A DNA stretch of 64,000 nucleotides from CAYYYJ01 sp964631205 (GTDB taxonomy: Archaea > Aenigmatarchaeota > Aenigmatarchaeia > QMZP01 > JACQNV01). The stretch lies in NCBI GenBank assembly GCA_964631205.1, contig CAZVWU010000002.1:62001-126000 (forward strand). Direction: 5' to 3'. Position 1 is the stretch's first letter. Each line of letters starts with the position of its first letter. Shown one piece after another: positions 8,712 through 17,366 of the stretch. A model generated the notes under the pieces. It saw only the letters and a list, made by a program, of their open reading frames with translations. It had not been told where the DNA came from and made no database searches. The translations under genes and the position numbers were made by a program.

Positions 8712-8811
8712 TCAGTAGTCTTTGTTTTTTGAAGATGACATAATCATGTATATTATTTGAGAATTAGTTGGTTTTCTAGTTAATATTCAAAAATAGGCAT
8801 TATCTGATTGA

Positions 8812-9693
8812 TTATTTTTTATTGAATAGTGTGTTTATGATAGCCATTCCCATTTGTTCTGTTCCAGCTGCCACTATTCTCCTTTTCCCGTTGAAATCGT
8901 AGGCACTGGAATCCAATGCCATAGGATTGTCTTTATCCAGTTCAGCTATCCAGCCGCCACCTTCCTTAACAAACAAATAACCTGCACCAAGCTCATGCTC
9001 TTTTTGCCTTAGGTTTACCCATCCGTCAAAGGAACCTGTGCCATCTGGCTTGCCGCCGACTAAACTTGCATAGTGGCCACCTGAAGTTGCGTAATCTTTG
9101 ACCCATGCAACGCGTGAAAGGCCGTTCAAATCTACATGTTCATTGGTTCCAATTAAAGCATAGTGATCGAAACCTATCCTTGCAGGCTCTTTTCCTGAGA
9201 AATCTGTCCTTCCGGAACACTTCACATGTTTGCCGTCAAGTGTAACTCCCTTTCCGCTCTCAGCATACCAGAGTTTTCCAGAATTTATTTCAACTATTCC
9301 AGCTGCAACCAAATCCGAGTATCTCGGTTCTCTAGGAGAGTCGAAGACCGCGACTATTGAGGTTGAAGGCGCCAACCCTCTAGCTGACCTCCAATTGTCT
9401 GTCCCGTCTATATCATCAAAAGCAATTGTGATTTCAGGGTTTTTATGGGCTTTTATCCCACCATGATTTTTTACTAATTCCTCATCGAAAAATACTGCCT
9501 TAACACGATTGTCCATCAAATATCCTAGGACGTTCTGTGCTATAGCAAGATCTGCTTTCGAAGAAGGGTTGTACATTTCTGCTCCGGCATCGTAAACCAC
9601 TTGCCTGCCTTCTTCGCCTACAACCAAAGCTGTATCTCTAGATATTTTCAGCACCCCTAGGACGAGTTGTTTGTAGGTTGTCATAAGTTCCAT
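8812..9693 (-). CDS. Inositol monophosphatase-family phosphatase
   Basis: A 293-residue member of the Li+-sensitive phosphatase fold (IMPase/FBPase/PAP phosphatase). The metal-binding motif DDIDGTDNW near residue 93 matches the family D-x-I/L-D-G-T-x-N/W pattern, and FFDEEL near residue 69 supplies the acidic pair. The C-terminal LGAGYLFVKEGGGW corresponds to the AG-L-V-EAGG segment. Likely removes phosphate from inositol-phosphate or a sugar phosphate. Archaea use such enzymes for inositol lipids and solutes, but the substrate is unknown here. Its start overlaps the end of the upstream gene by 13 bp, suggesting co-transcription. Confidence 0.75.
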   Translation of the reverse strand: MELMTTYKQLVLGVLKISRDTALVVGEEGRQVVYDAGAEMYNPSSKADLAIAQNVLGYLMDNRVKAVFFDEELVKNHGGIKAHKNPEITIAFDDIDGTDNWRSARGLAPSTSIVAVFDSPREPRYSDLVAAGIVEINSGKLWYAESGKGVTLDGKHVKCSGRTDFSGKEPARIGFDHYALIGTNEHVDLNGLSRVAWVKDYATSGGHYASLVGGKPDGTGSFDGWVNLRQKEHELGAGYLFVKEGGGWIAELDKDNPMALDSSAYDFNGKRRIVAAGTEQMGMAIINTLFNKK

Positions 9694-10355
9694 TCCGATT
9701 CTGGAAAATATAACTCTTTATAAAAACGAAATTTTACCAAGGGCTGTAAATCTCTTGCAAATTCTATCGGTATTCCCCATTTTTCAGCTATCTCTACAAG
9801 CCTAGGGCCACATGGTATCGTCATGCCATTTATGTGGGTATATGTTCTTATCCTACCTGTCGTGATTATTTTTTCAGGTACAGACCTCTCATTTACTTTT
9901 CCATCTAAAAAATCTCTTTTACCGAAGAACGCTTGCCAGAAGTTACCTGTTTCTGCACAAAAAACTAAATTAATTGAACAGAGACTTGAATAATCTAGTC
10001 TTTCTTCAGGAGGTAATCGCCTTTTGGTTCTCAACCTTTCATATATAGCTTCTCCTGTAATATCCTCTGGTAAAAGTAGAATACCACCTCTTTTTTTTGC
10101 TTTTTCTCTTTGAGTATAAAGCTCGCGACAATCCTGTTTAGTGCCAACAAAAAGAACTCTATCGGATGTAGATGCGCTGCGGACAGGCGGAGTTTTATAG
10201 AAATGCTCTTCTGTAGATTCTTTACGAGGGTTATCTCTATAAATATCTGTTTCATACCACCATAAAAGTGTTTTTGTAATCGGCACTTCGTGTCCTGTCA
10301 CTACCAAGAGCCTTTTTCTCAAACCTTCTCTAAGAGACCTATAATCCGTCCTCAT
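9681..10355 (-). CDS. Hypothetical protein, 224 aa
   Basis: Not recognised. The protein is basic near its N-terminus (MRTDYRSLREGLRKRLLVV) and has no membrane segment or signal peptide. A middle segment VLFVGTKQDCRELYTQREKA looks like an alpha/beta nucleotide-binding-like stretch but lacks a definite motif. Its 3' end overlaps the IMPase-family gene by 13 bp, so the two are probably translated from one mRNA and may share a pathway. It is divergent from the gene at 10418 across about 60 bp. Confidence 0.6.
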   Translation of the reverse strand: MRTDYRSLREGLRKRLLVVTGHEVPITKTLLWWYETDIYRDNPRKESTEEHFYKTPPVRSASTSDRVLFVGTKQDCRELYTQREKAKKRGGILLLPEDITGEAIYERLRTKRRLPPEERLDYSSLCSINLVFCAETGNFWQAFFGKRDFLDGKVNERSVPEKIITTGRIRTYTHINGMTIPCGPRLVEIAEKWGIPIEFARDLQPLVKFRFYKELYFPESEWNL

Positions 10356-10417
10356 AAATATACCGGAAGAATGAATAGTGAGCTTATAAAGCTTATTACT
10401 ATTTATTGGGCATATTT

Positions 10418-11236
10418 ATGGCAATAGCATTTGATCCTTCTAAAATAGACCCTGTAATAAGAGAACGATGGGAAGCTGATGGGAAGCAAATTCCTTATGT
10501 GAACAATTTAACTAGCAAGGGCCCTGTTTATATCGTGGATAATTCTGGGAATTTCTGGGCTGCTGTAGTTGATGTGAAAACTAAGGGCTATAGGTATCTA
10601 TTTGCAGTAGCCAGGTGCATAAACGGCGGGGGAAATTATGATGACCCTAAACTCCTAACGCCACTTGATCTCATGAAGGCGGAGATTGAAGAGGAATTGG
10701 ATAATAGGGAAGTTTCACAGGCTTTGGCTGATTCGGTAGTTCCTATTGGTGAATACTTCAAAATAGGCGAACAACGGGCTCACGGCCATAAAGAAATGGG
10801 CACTGTAAGGATACATGACAGTATTTTTGCGTCAACAATAGAAATGGGCGCCCTCTTCGAGGCTTTGAAACTCCCAAGAGAACTCCAAAACCATAAAGCG
10901 CTTGAAGAATATTTGACTAGAATTTCGCCTCAAAATGCGCGGAGAGTTTTCTCGTACAGTGAATTGAATACAGGTGTTCCAAGGGTCTTGGTTGAATGCA
11001 TTGAAAGGGTGCCTTTTGCATGGGGCGATGGCGTGGAATTTGTAGACGCTACAAAAAAATTGCATGGCTTTGTTCCTGTTCTTGAGACAGATGAGGAGGG
11101 GATGACTGTTTTAAAGCTTTCGACAAACCCATTAACACGTTATACAGAAAGATTGGATTTATTGGAGATAACTATTAGAAATCCATTTAAGAAAAAATTA
11201 GCTGATGGCGACGCTCTCCAGCTAGACAAGAAATAG
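10418..11236 (+). CDS. Possible Nudix-like protein, 272 aa
   Basis: The ATG at 10418 is preferred over a TTG 12 bp upstream. The only suggestive motif is INGGGNYDD followed about 10 residues later by LMKAEIEEELDN, which looks like the helix of a Nudix box (consensus REUxEExG) with Lys-Ala replacing part of it and a longer spacer after the glycines. The remainder is unfamiliar, with no membrane segment or signal peptide. It is divergent from the hypothetical gene ending at 10355. The Nudix assignment is tentative; a structure prediction would decide. Confidence 0.5.
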   Translation: MAIAFDPSKIDPVIRERWEADGKQIPYVNNLTSKGPVYIVDNSGNFWAAVVDVKTKGYRYLFAVARCINGGGNYDDPKLLTPLDLMKAEIEEELDNREVSQALADSVVPIGEYFKIGEQRAHGHKEMGTVRIHDSIFASTIEMGALFEALKLPRELQNHKALEEYLTRISPQNARRVFSYSELNTGVPRVLVECIERVPFAWGDGVEFVDATKKLHGFVPVLETDEEGMTVLKLSTNPLTRYTERLDLLEITIRNPFKKKLADGDALQLDKK

Positions 11237-11293
11237 GACAGTAGGCAGCTTTTTATTTAACTTACAACTATTTTATTTAGTTGATTAGATTTT

Positions 11294-11971
11294 ATGAAAG
11301 TTAGTTTGGCTATTTTAACTTACAACGAAATTGAAGGCGTTAAAGTAATAGTCCCGAGAATCCCAAAAAAGGGGCTTTACGAAATTTTTTGCGTTGACTA
11401 TAATTCCAAAGATGGGACTGTTGAGTGGATGAAGAAGCATGGGATAAGGGTTGTGCACCAGAAGACAAAAGGCAGGGCAGAGGCTGTTAGGATTGCTTTT
11501 GAAAAGGCAAAAGGTGATGCTGTGATAATTTTCAGCCCTGACGGGAATGAGGTTCCTGAAGACATTCCAAAACTGATTAAGAAAATGGGGGAGGGGTATG
11601 ATCTTGTCATAGCATCAAGGTTTACAAAGACTTCAAAGGCTGCAGATGCAGGATGGATGCATGCTTTTGGGAATAACATGATCACATTCTCTACAAATTT
11701 GTTCCATGGGACTCATGTCACAGATGCAATAAACGGGTTCAGGATTGTGGACAAGAAAGCTTACCAGAAAATAGGCGGTATAAAAGCCACAAGGCATGAG
11801 GGGGATGTTGAGATGACAATAAAGTTTGCAAAGGCTGGATTCAGTATAGGGGAGATCCCGACAGATGAACCCCCAAGAATTGGCGGGCAAGCAAAGATAA
11901 GGACTTTCACTGACGGCAAACTTTACATGAAGACTATATTGAAAGAGTGGATAAGCAGGGATAAGGGATAA
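11294..11971 (+). CDS. Glycosyltransferase family 2 (dolichyl-phosphate hexose synthase-like)
   Basis: A 225-residue GT-A protein starting VSLAILTYNEIEGVKVIVP, typical of dolichyl-phosphate mannose/glucose synthases. FCVDYNSKDGTVEW covers the first acidic motif. The segment IIFSPDGNEVPED stands where most relatives have a D-x-D type metal site, so the metal motif is slightly changed. There are no C-terminal membrane helices, as in the short DPM1 class. It probably transfers a sugar from an NDP donor to a polyprenyl phosphate used by the GT39-type enzyme directly downstream (27 bp). A TATA-like TTTTATTTA lies before the start. Confidence 0.75.
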   Translation: MKVSLAILTYNEIEGVKVIVPRIPKKGLYEIFCVDYNSKDGTVEWMKKHGIRVVHQKTKGRAEAVRIAFEKAKGDAVIIFSPDGNEVPEDIPKLIKKMGEGYDLVIASRFTKTSKAADAGWMHAFGNNMITFSTNLFHGTHVTDAINGFRIVDKKAYQKIGGIKATRHEGDVEMTIKFAKAGFSIGEIPTDEPPRIGGQAKIRTFTDGKLYMKTILKEWISRDKG

Positions 11972-11998
11972 TCTTATATATTCAGTTGAGAAACGGTT

Positions 11999-13411
11999 AT
12001 GGGTTTTTTTATAACGTTTCGGAGGTTAGGCGATTGGATTTCCAAGAGCGATAGGAATGCGGCTTTATTTTTTCTTGCACTTGTAATCCTACTAAAATTC
12101 CCAACAATGGCGTTGGATTACCATTGGGACGCAATACTTTATTCAAGGCAGGCATTGTTTTATGCAGATAATGGACCGTTCGCTGTCCCAGAAGGAAGGA
12201 TTGCGCATGTTCCGCTGCTGCAGTGGATTACAGCAATACCATTTAAAATTTTTGGAGAATCTCCATTTGTTGCGCATTTTATTATATCCATTTTCTCTTT
12301 TATTGGAGTTTTTTATGCATATAGGCTGGGGAAACATTTAAAAGGGAACGGAGCTGGTTTAATTGCAGCTTTTTTTGTTTTGCTGTTGCCTGCTTACTTC
12401 TCAATAAGCGGCCAGTTTTTATTTGATGTGCCTGTTACAGCTGCTACCTTGGCTGCGGTATATTATTTCATAAAAGATGACACTAAGAAATATCTTGTTG
12501 CTGCAGGCGCTGCTGTCTTATTAAAGGAAAGTGGTATATTGGTTGTCGGTGCTGCAGTGTTGTATGCCATTTTCAAAGAAAGAAAGAAAATAATTATTTA
12601 TGCGTCCCCAATGGCTCTCACAGTATTGTGGCAGTTTTGGATGTCGTTGAACAGGGAAGTAAGCGGGTTTCTGATACCTTCAACAATAGGCAAAATTCCT
12701 TTAAGGTTATTTGCATCTATGTATGATGCGCTTTTTATCAACTATGCCTGGCTTCTTTTATTGCCAATGATTTATGCTGTTTACAAGAAAAAAATTCTGT
12801 TCAAAGATAAGGCATCAATTATACCGCTTACTGTTACTGTTTACATTTTATTTTTCGGGCTTGTGCCTGTTTTTATTTTGCCTAGGTATTTTTTGCCTGG
12901 GACTGCTCTGTTGTGCGTATTGTCTGCGGCGGCTCTTAATGATTCTTTAAAAAAATATAAAATTGCAGCTATTTTAATTTGCGCCCTTTTTGTTTCAGGG
13001 TATTTTTTCCATTATGGGATAAAGGGGGTTTTGGAGGACCCAATTTATAGGGGAGGGATTTACCAGAGCATTACCACGCAATTAAAAAATGGTGAGATGA
13101 CTTTGGATTACATTGACTTTGTAAAAGCGGAAGAGGGAGCTCTGGATTACATCTCTTCAAACTATAAGGGAAAAACAGTTGCTGCAAAATTCCCAATATA
13201 TGAGCCCGAACTGGCTTCTGTTGAGAATGGGAAAAGGAAATGGTCTGCAAATAATATAACAGTCATCCCGACAGAACAGTTTGATAGGGCAGATATTCTG
13301 GTTCAGGAGTCCTGCTGTTTGGATTCTCTAAAGCCTGATTGGCCAGAAGCTGCAAGGTTTGGAGCCGGCTGGATAAATGAAGTTATTGTTTACAAAAATC
13401 CTGCCAAATAA
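11999..13411 (+). CDS. GT39/ArnT-type membrane glycosyltransferase
   Basis: A 470-residue polytopic membrane protein with about 10-11 predicted helices. The early acidic motif DYHWDAILYSRQAL (near residue 39) sits in the first outer loop, where PMT/ArnT enzymes carry the catalytic Asp-containing motif. LLLPAYFSISGQFLFDVPVT is similar to the second loop region of this class. These enzymes use polyprenyl-phosphate sugars as donors outside the membrane. It follows a dolichyl-phosphate sugar synthase-like gene by 27 bp, a natural partner. Its stop codon abuts the stop of the convergent gene at 13412 with no spacer. Confidence 0.7.
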   Translation: MGFFITFRRLGDWISKSDRNAALFFLALVILLKFPTMALDYHWDAILYSRQALFYADNGPFAVPEGRIAHVPLLQWITAIPFKIFGESPFVAHFIISIFSFIGVFYAYRLGKHLKGNGAGLIAAFFVLLLPAYFSISGQFLFDVPVTAATLAAVYYFIKDDTKKYLVAAGAAVLLKESGILVVGAAVLYAIFKERKKIIIYASPMALTVLWQFWMSLNREVSGFLIPSTIGKIPLRLFASMYDALFINYAWLLLLPMIYAVYKKKILFKDKASIIPLTVTVYILFFGLVPVFILPRYFLPGTALLCVLSAAALNDSLKKYKIAAILICALFVSGYFFHYGIKGVLEDPIYRGGIYQSITTQLKNGEMTLDYIDFVKAEEGALDYISSNYKGKTVAAKFPIYEPELASVENGKRKWSANNITVIPTEQFDRADILVQESCCLDSLKPDWPEAARFGAGWINEVIVYKNPAK

Positions 13412-14938
13412 TTATTTTTCACAGATTTTTTCCCCTGTCAGACAGATGTAGTTGCATGCCCTCTCTGGTTTTTTGTTTTGGAAGTTTTTGTATCTATAGA
13501 TTTCTGTTGTAAGGTTGTTTTGAGAAACTGAGGATTCGAGGGTTAGGCTGTCTTTTATTTTGTCTATTGTTTTGTCCTGGCTCCAGGCAGAGTAAATTAT
13601 ATAATAGGCGTTTGATTCGTCAAGGGTTTTGAGGATTTCTTCTTTTGTCTTGTTTCCAAATGCGCACGACCTTATTATAACTGCAGTTTTATTTTTGCCT
13701 TTCGTTGCAATATCCGAAATAATGGAAGAAGAAAACAGCGGCTCGTCATCTGAAAACAGTGCTACTGAGGCTCCTTCTGGAAGGTTTTGGAGGATTGTGT
13801 TGGACACTTTTTCCTGTGGGTAGCCTTGGATTGTCGGATAGAATACCAAAATTGAGGTTATTGAATAGAGTGTAAGAATGGAATAGATAATTTTACTGTT
13901 TTTTATTTTTGCCAGGTAGAATGAAAGGCTTACATAAGCAGGCAAAAGGAACAATTGGGAAAATCTTAGTTCTTTATTTGGAATTATAGAGAGACTGATA
14001 TAGAAAATGAGGGAAAATATTAAAAATTCTTTCCAGAATTTTTCTTTTTTGTAGATATAGAATACTAGGGACAGGAAAAAAACTAATGTTAACGGCGCGA
14101 AAACGGTTGGCTCTATGAGGAAATATAGCCAGAATCCAGGGCTTAAAGGGTTGGTGGGTTCGCCCTGCTGCGCTGCATAGCTTATAGCCACTATCTTGTT
14201 TATTTCTAGCCCGCCTACAGAATTGAGTAGAAGCAGGTACGGAGTTATGAAAATTATTACTGGTAATATTAAAATTACTAAATTGTTGATTTTCTTTTTT
14301 AATTGTAAATCTTTTCTGGAAAATATGTAAACGATGAAAAAGATTAGCAGGATGCCGGATACCTGCTTGCTCAGAATCGCAAGGGAAACTGATATTCCAG
14401 CCAACAGCCAATATCTTTTACTTTCTTTTTCAAACGCCTTGGAGAAAAATAATATTGATAAAAGGATGGAAAAGTATGCGGAGAAGTCTTGGAAGGCCCT
14501 TGACGCATAAAGGAGGCTGTAGCTTGACAAGGAGAAAAATATTGTAGATATAAAGGCTGTTTTTTCATTAAAGTGTTTTTTTAGGAGTATGTAGAAAACA
14601 GAAAATGCAAGGAGCGCATAAATTAAGTTTACCATTCTTGCTACGACGATGGATGGACTTGAAAGAAAAAATACAAATGCATTTGTAAGATGGTATACTG
14701 GCGGGTAGGCTATCTGGAGTTTTGGGTAGTGGACAAGGTAGTTTATGCTGAAATCATACAGGTTGCTGTACGATAGCCCTATTTTTGGGATATTGGATAT
14801 TAGATCTTTGTAAAAAACCGAAAGTAAAAGATGTGTTCCTTCATCTGAGAATGTGTAATTGTAAAAGAACGTTGGGACTAAAAAAATTGAAAATACAACC
14901 AGATAGATTATAAAAGCATTGGAATATACAGATTTCAT
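13412..14938 (-). CDS. GT39-type membrane glycosyltransferase
   Basis: A 508-residue membrane protein with about ten helices. The first outer loop after helix 1 contains YTFSDEGTHLLLSVFYKDL (near residue 28), the acidic DE motif of GT39/PMT-like enzymes. LVHYPKLQIAYPPVYHL follows, a common HP-x3-YPP element. The C-terminal soluble part (about residues 390-508) includes several Cys in a CNYICLTGEKIC tail, possibly disulphide-bonded outside the cell. Its start codon directly abuts the start codon of the divergent methyltransferase (CATATG), so its promoter must lie inside that gene. Sugar donor unknown. Confidence 0.7.
   Translation of the reverse strand: MKSVYSNAFIIYLVVFSIFLVPTFFYNYTFSDEGTHLLLSVFYKDLISNIPKIGLSYSNLYDFSINYLVHYPKLQIAYPPVYHLTNAFVFFLSSPSIVVARMVNLIYALLAFSVFYILLKKHFNEKTAFISTIFFSLSSYSLLYASRAFQDFSAYFSILLSILFFSKAFEKESKRYWLLAGISVSLAILSKQVSGILLIFFIVYIFSRKDLQLKKKINNLVILILPVIIFITPYLLLLNSVGGLEINKIVAISYAAQQGEPTNPLSPGFWLYFLIEPTVFAPLTLVFFLSLVFYIYKKEKFWKEFLIFSLIFYISLSIIPNKELRFSQLFLLPAYVSLSFYLAKIKNSKIIYSILTLYSITSILVFYPTIQGYPQEKVSNTILQNLPEGASVALFSDDEPLFSSSIISDIATKGKNKTAVIIRSCAFGNKTKEEILKTLDESNAYYIIYSAWSQDKTIDKIKDSLTLESSVSQNNLTTEIYRYKNFQNKKPERACNYICLTGEKICEK
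14906..14938 (+). promoter_or_regulatory. Leaderless promoter for the gene at 14939, inside the divergent gene
   Basis: TTATAAAAG at 14908-14916 is centred about 27 bp before the ATG at 14939, the spacing expected if transcription starts at the A of the ATG. The element lies entirely within the first codons of the oppositely oriented glycosyltransferase gene. No equally good TATA box was seen for the minus-strand gene; a weaker AT-rich stretch lies at 14952-14958. Confidence 0.5.
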
Positions 14939-15619
14939 ATGTACGATTCCGAATATTTCAAAACAGTAGACAAGAGCTATAACAGCTTTGATATCCTAAG
15001 GTTAAAGACGGTTGTTAATATATTAAAAGATTTGCCTAAAGGGAATTTATGCCTGGATGCCGGATCTGGAGGGGGGCATTATCTTGATTTTCTTGTAGAG
15101 AGGTTTACTAAAGTAATTGGTTTTGAATTCAGCAAAGCCGGGATTAAGCAGTCAAAAAATATTATTCGTAAAAAAGCATTTATAATAAATGGGAGTCTTG
15201 TGGAGAGGCTGCCTTTTATCGACAATAGTTTCGATTTTATTCTCTGCTCTGAAACATTGGAGCATTTGGACGGTCTGGATACGGTGTTGTCTGAACTGAA
15301 AAGGGTATTAAAAAGTAATGGGAAGCTGCTTGTTACTGTGCCTAATTTTACAAAGCTTAGCTTTGAATATATAAGGGAGATTGTTTCTGAAAAAGACCCT
15401 ACGCATATTCACAGGTACTCTTTTTGTGGATGGGAAAAAATTTTATCCAGATATTTTTCCATTAAAAGGATATCATCTTCAAGCTTTATTCCTTCCTTTC
15501 CGCTGTATAGTCTGGGATTTTCAGACACGCGTATTTTAAAGATCGAAAGCATAACCAGAAAAATTCCAGTTTTCAGGGCTCTTGGAAGAGAATGTATTTT
15601 TCTTTTGGAAAAGCGTTAG
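14939..15619 (+). CDS. Class I SAM-dependent methyltransferase
   Basis: A 226-residue protein with a standard SAM-binding fold: LCLDAGSGGGHYLDFLVERF (motif I, near residue 38), VIGFEFSKAGIKQS (motif II acidic end), then LPFIDNSFDFILCSETLEHL (motif III/IV) and LKSNGKLLVTVPNF. The family (Methyltransf_11/25 type) covers sugar, lipid and small-molecule methylation. Lying between membrane glycosyltransferase genes, it may methylate a glycan or lipid carrier; the substrate is not visible. Starts at the second half of CATATG shared with the divergent gene, and overlaps the next convergent gene by four bases at its 3' end. Confidence 0.75.
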   Translation: MYDSEYFKTVDKSYNSFDILRLKTVVNILKDLPKGNLCLDAGSGGGHYLDFLVERFTKVIGFEFSKAGIKQSKNIIRKKAFIINGSLVERLPFIDNSFDFILCSETLEHLDGLDTVLSELKRVLKSNGKLLVTVPNFTKLSFEYIREIVSEKDPTHIHRYSFCGWEKILSRYFSIKRISSSSFIPSFPLYSLGFSDTRILKIESITRKIPVFRALGRECIFLLEKR

Positions 15620-17316
15620 ATTATTTTTTCCAAATATTCCATTTCCATTCTACAATTGCCTGAACTCTCAATCTGTGTTTGCATAAATCCGTATTCGTTT
15701 ATTTTTGGATTTATCGTCTGGCCGTTGATGCGTATTTTCCAGTCTTTGTCGTAAGTTTCTTTGATTGTAAGGTTCCCTGCTGTGCATTCGAAATCTGCCT
15801 GTATTCTATTGCCGGCCTTTGCAACTTTTGAGGATATCTGCTGGGCGTTTATTTCTATATAGGAGAATTCAGGGATAGCTTTATAGATTATAAATCCATT
15901 TTCTTCTTTTGAGATTTTGAACTGGGTGTTGTTATTAAAATAATTTAAAAGTTCTGGGGAATTTTTGCTTATCATTATGTAGTTTATCATCCCGGCTTTT
16001 GCAAGCTCATTGAATTCAGCCTGGCTTATTGACATTGGGTCTTGTATTTTTTTCAGGAAAGGTGCGCGCTTTTCAAAAAGGTCGTTTGTGTTCTGCGATT
16101 GCGGAAGCCAGCCTGTTATTATTTCATTCCCGTTTATTGGGGGGAGGTAAGCCGAGAAAAGCGAACAGCCTTGGCATGTTTTCTCTTCATCCAGTATCAA
16201 AGTTCTATCGCCTGTTTTAGGGTACTCTGGCTGTTTTGCGAAATTTATGGTGAATGCTGAAAAAAGTATTATGTTTGAAATAATCAGGAGTGTTGTAAGG
16301 TATATGAATGGCTTTCTTTTGCAATTTGAAGTGATTAAAATTGCTATAGGGATTGCCATCAATATTATTATTCTTTTATAGTCTAGGAAAAAGAATAGCA
16401 AGGCTGAAATTGCAAGCCATGGGAAGAATTCCTTGAGGATTTTTTCTTTATAATTAAACAGCGCTAGTGCTAAAGAGAGGCATAAAAGCGACCCGAAAAC
16501 AACAAAAATTTCTATCGGTATTCCCATTGTTGTAAGCCTTTGGTTTGTTGTGGAGGCGGTATATGTAAGCGGATCTGAGAGAACCGAGAGGCCGCCTTCC
16601 CTTCCTGAATAGATGCCTTGGGAAAATGGCAAATACCAGAACGAGGCCGCTATTGCAGGGATTATCAATATTGGTGCTGCTCTCATAAGAGCGGCTTTAT
16701 TGAAATATCTGGAGAGCACCCATATAATTGCCGAGAAATAGAGAAATAATCCCATTAAGACATGTGTTATTAAAACAGGGGCCAATAAAATAATGGGTTT
16801 GAATATGCCCGCCTTGTTGTCCAAAGCCTTTTTGAGATAAATTAAAAATAGCATTGAAAAAAGGAAGGATGCTAAAAACGGCAGGTTGCTATTTCTGTAA
16901 AAAACCAGTATGGCTGGGGAAAGGGAAAAAACAAAAAGGGCTGCAGATTTTTGGACCTGTGTGAGGTCAAATTCGTTTAGGAAAATAAAAAAGCAAACTG
17001 GAAGGAGCAATAGAATTATATTTATGAATAAACTGTAGGAAAGATATAGTCCTATAAAGGATATGCTGGATGCTATGAGATAGGAAAGTGGCGGGTAATA
17101 TTTGAGGAAAGGGGATCCGCCATACCAGTAAGTGTTCCAGCCTGTTACTCCATTATCGGAGATGTGCCATATCTTGAAGATATGCGCTGAAAAGTCTGAG
17201 GAGTCTAGGGGGACAGACTCATTGGATAATGGGTAGGACTTCCAGAGATAGAGCACGAGTATTAGCAGAAGGGATAATATTGCAATATTCTTTTTTAAAA
17301 GATTAGATACCGACAT
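15616..17316 (-). CDS. Polytopic membrane protein, GT39/PTPS-related-like (566 aa)
   Basis: About ten membrane helices followed by a soluble C-terminal beta-rich domain (about residues 430-566). The first outer loop has PLDSSDFSAHIFKIWH near residue 37 and then WYGGSPFLKYYPPLSYLIA, a layout shared with archaeal membrane proteins labelled PTPS-related or YfhO/GT39-like. The acidic DSSDF motif and YPP element suggest a polyprenyl-phosphate-dependent glycosyltransferase, but this is inferred. The gene lies among several similar membrane enzymes, suggesting duplication and divergence within a surface-glycan locus. Confidence 0.6.
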   Translation of the reverse strand: MSVSNLLKKNIAILSLLLILVLYLWKSYPLSNESVPLDSSDFSAHIFKIWHISDNGVTGWNTYWYGGSPFLKYYPPLSYLIASSISFIGLYLSYSLFINIILLLLPVCFFIFLNEFDLTQVQKSAALFVFSLSPAILVFYRNSNLPFLASFLFSMLFLIYLKKALDNKAGIFKPIILLAPVLITHVLMGLFLYFSAIIWVLSRYFNKAALMRAAPILIIPAIAASFWYLPFSQGIYSGREGGLSVLSDPLTYTASTTNQRLTTMGIPIEIFVVFGSLLCLSLALALFNYKEKILKEFFPWLAISALLFFFLDYKRIIILMAIPIAILITSNCKRKPFIYLTTLLIISNIILFSAFTINFAKQPEYPKTGDRTLILDEEKTCQGCSLFSAYLPPINGNEIITGWLPQSQNTNDLFEKRAPFLKKIQDPMSISQAEFNELAKAGMINYIMISKNSPELLNYFNNNTQFKISKEENGFIIYKAIPEFSYIEINAQQISSKVAKAGNRIQADFECTAGNLTIKETYDKDWKIRINGQTINPKINEYGFMQTQIESSGNCRMEMEYLEKII

Positions 17317-17366
17317 ATATCGATTTGGTGAACAGATAACTATAAAAAAATACGCCTATATCCAGC

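Noticed and set aside
8712..8811. Spacer between the Nudix remnant and the IMPase gene
   Set aside because: About 100 bp of AT-rich sequence; no gene, hairpin or repeat that could be supported.
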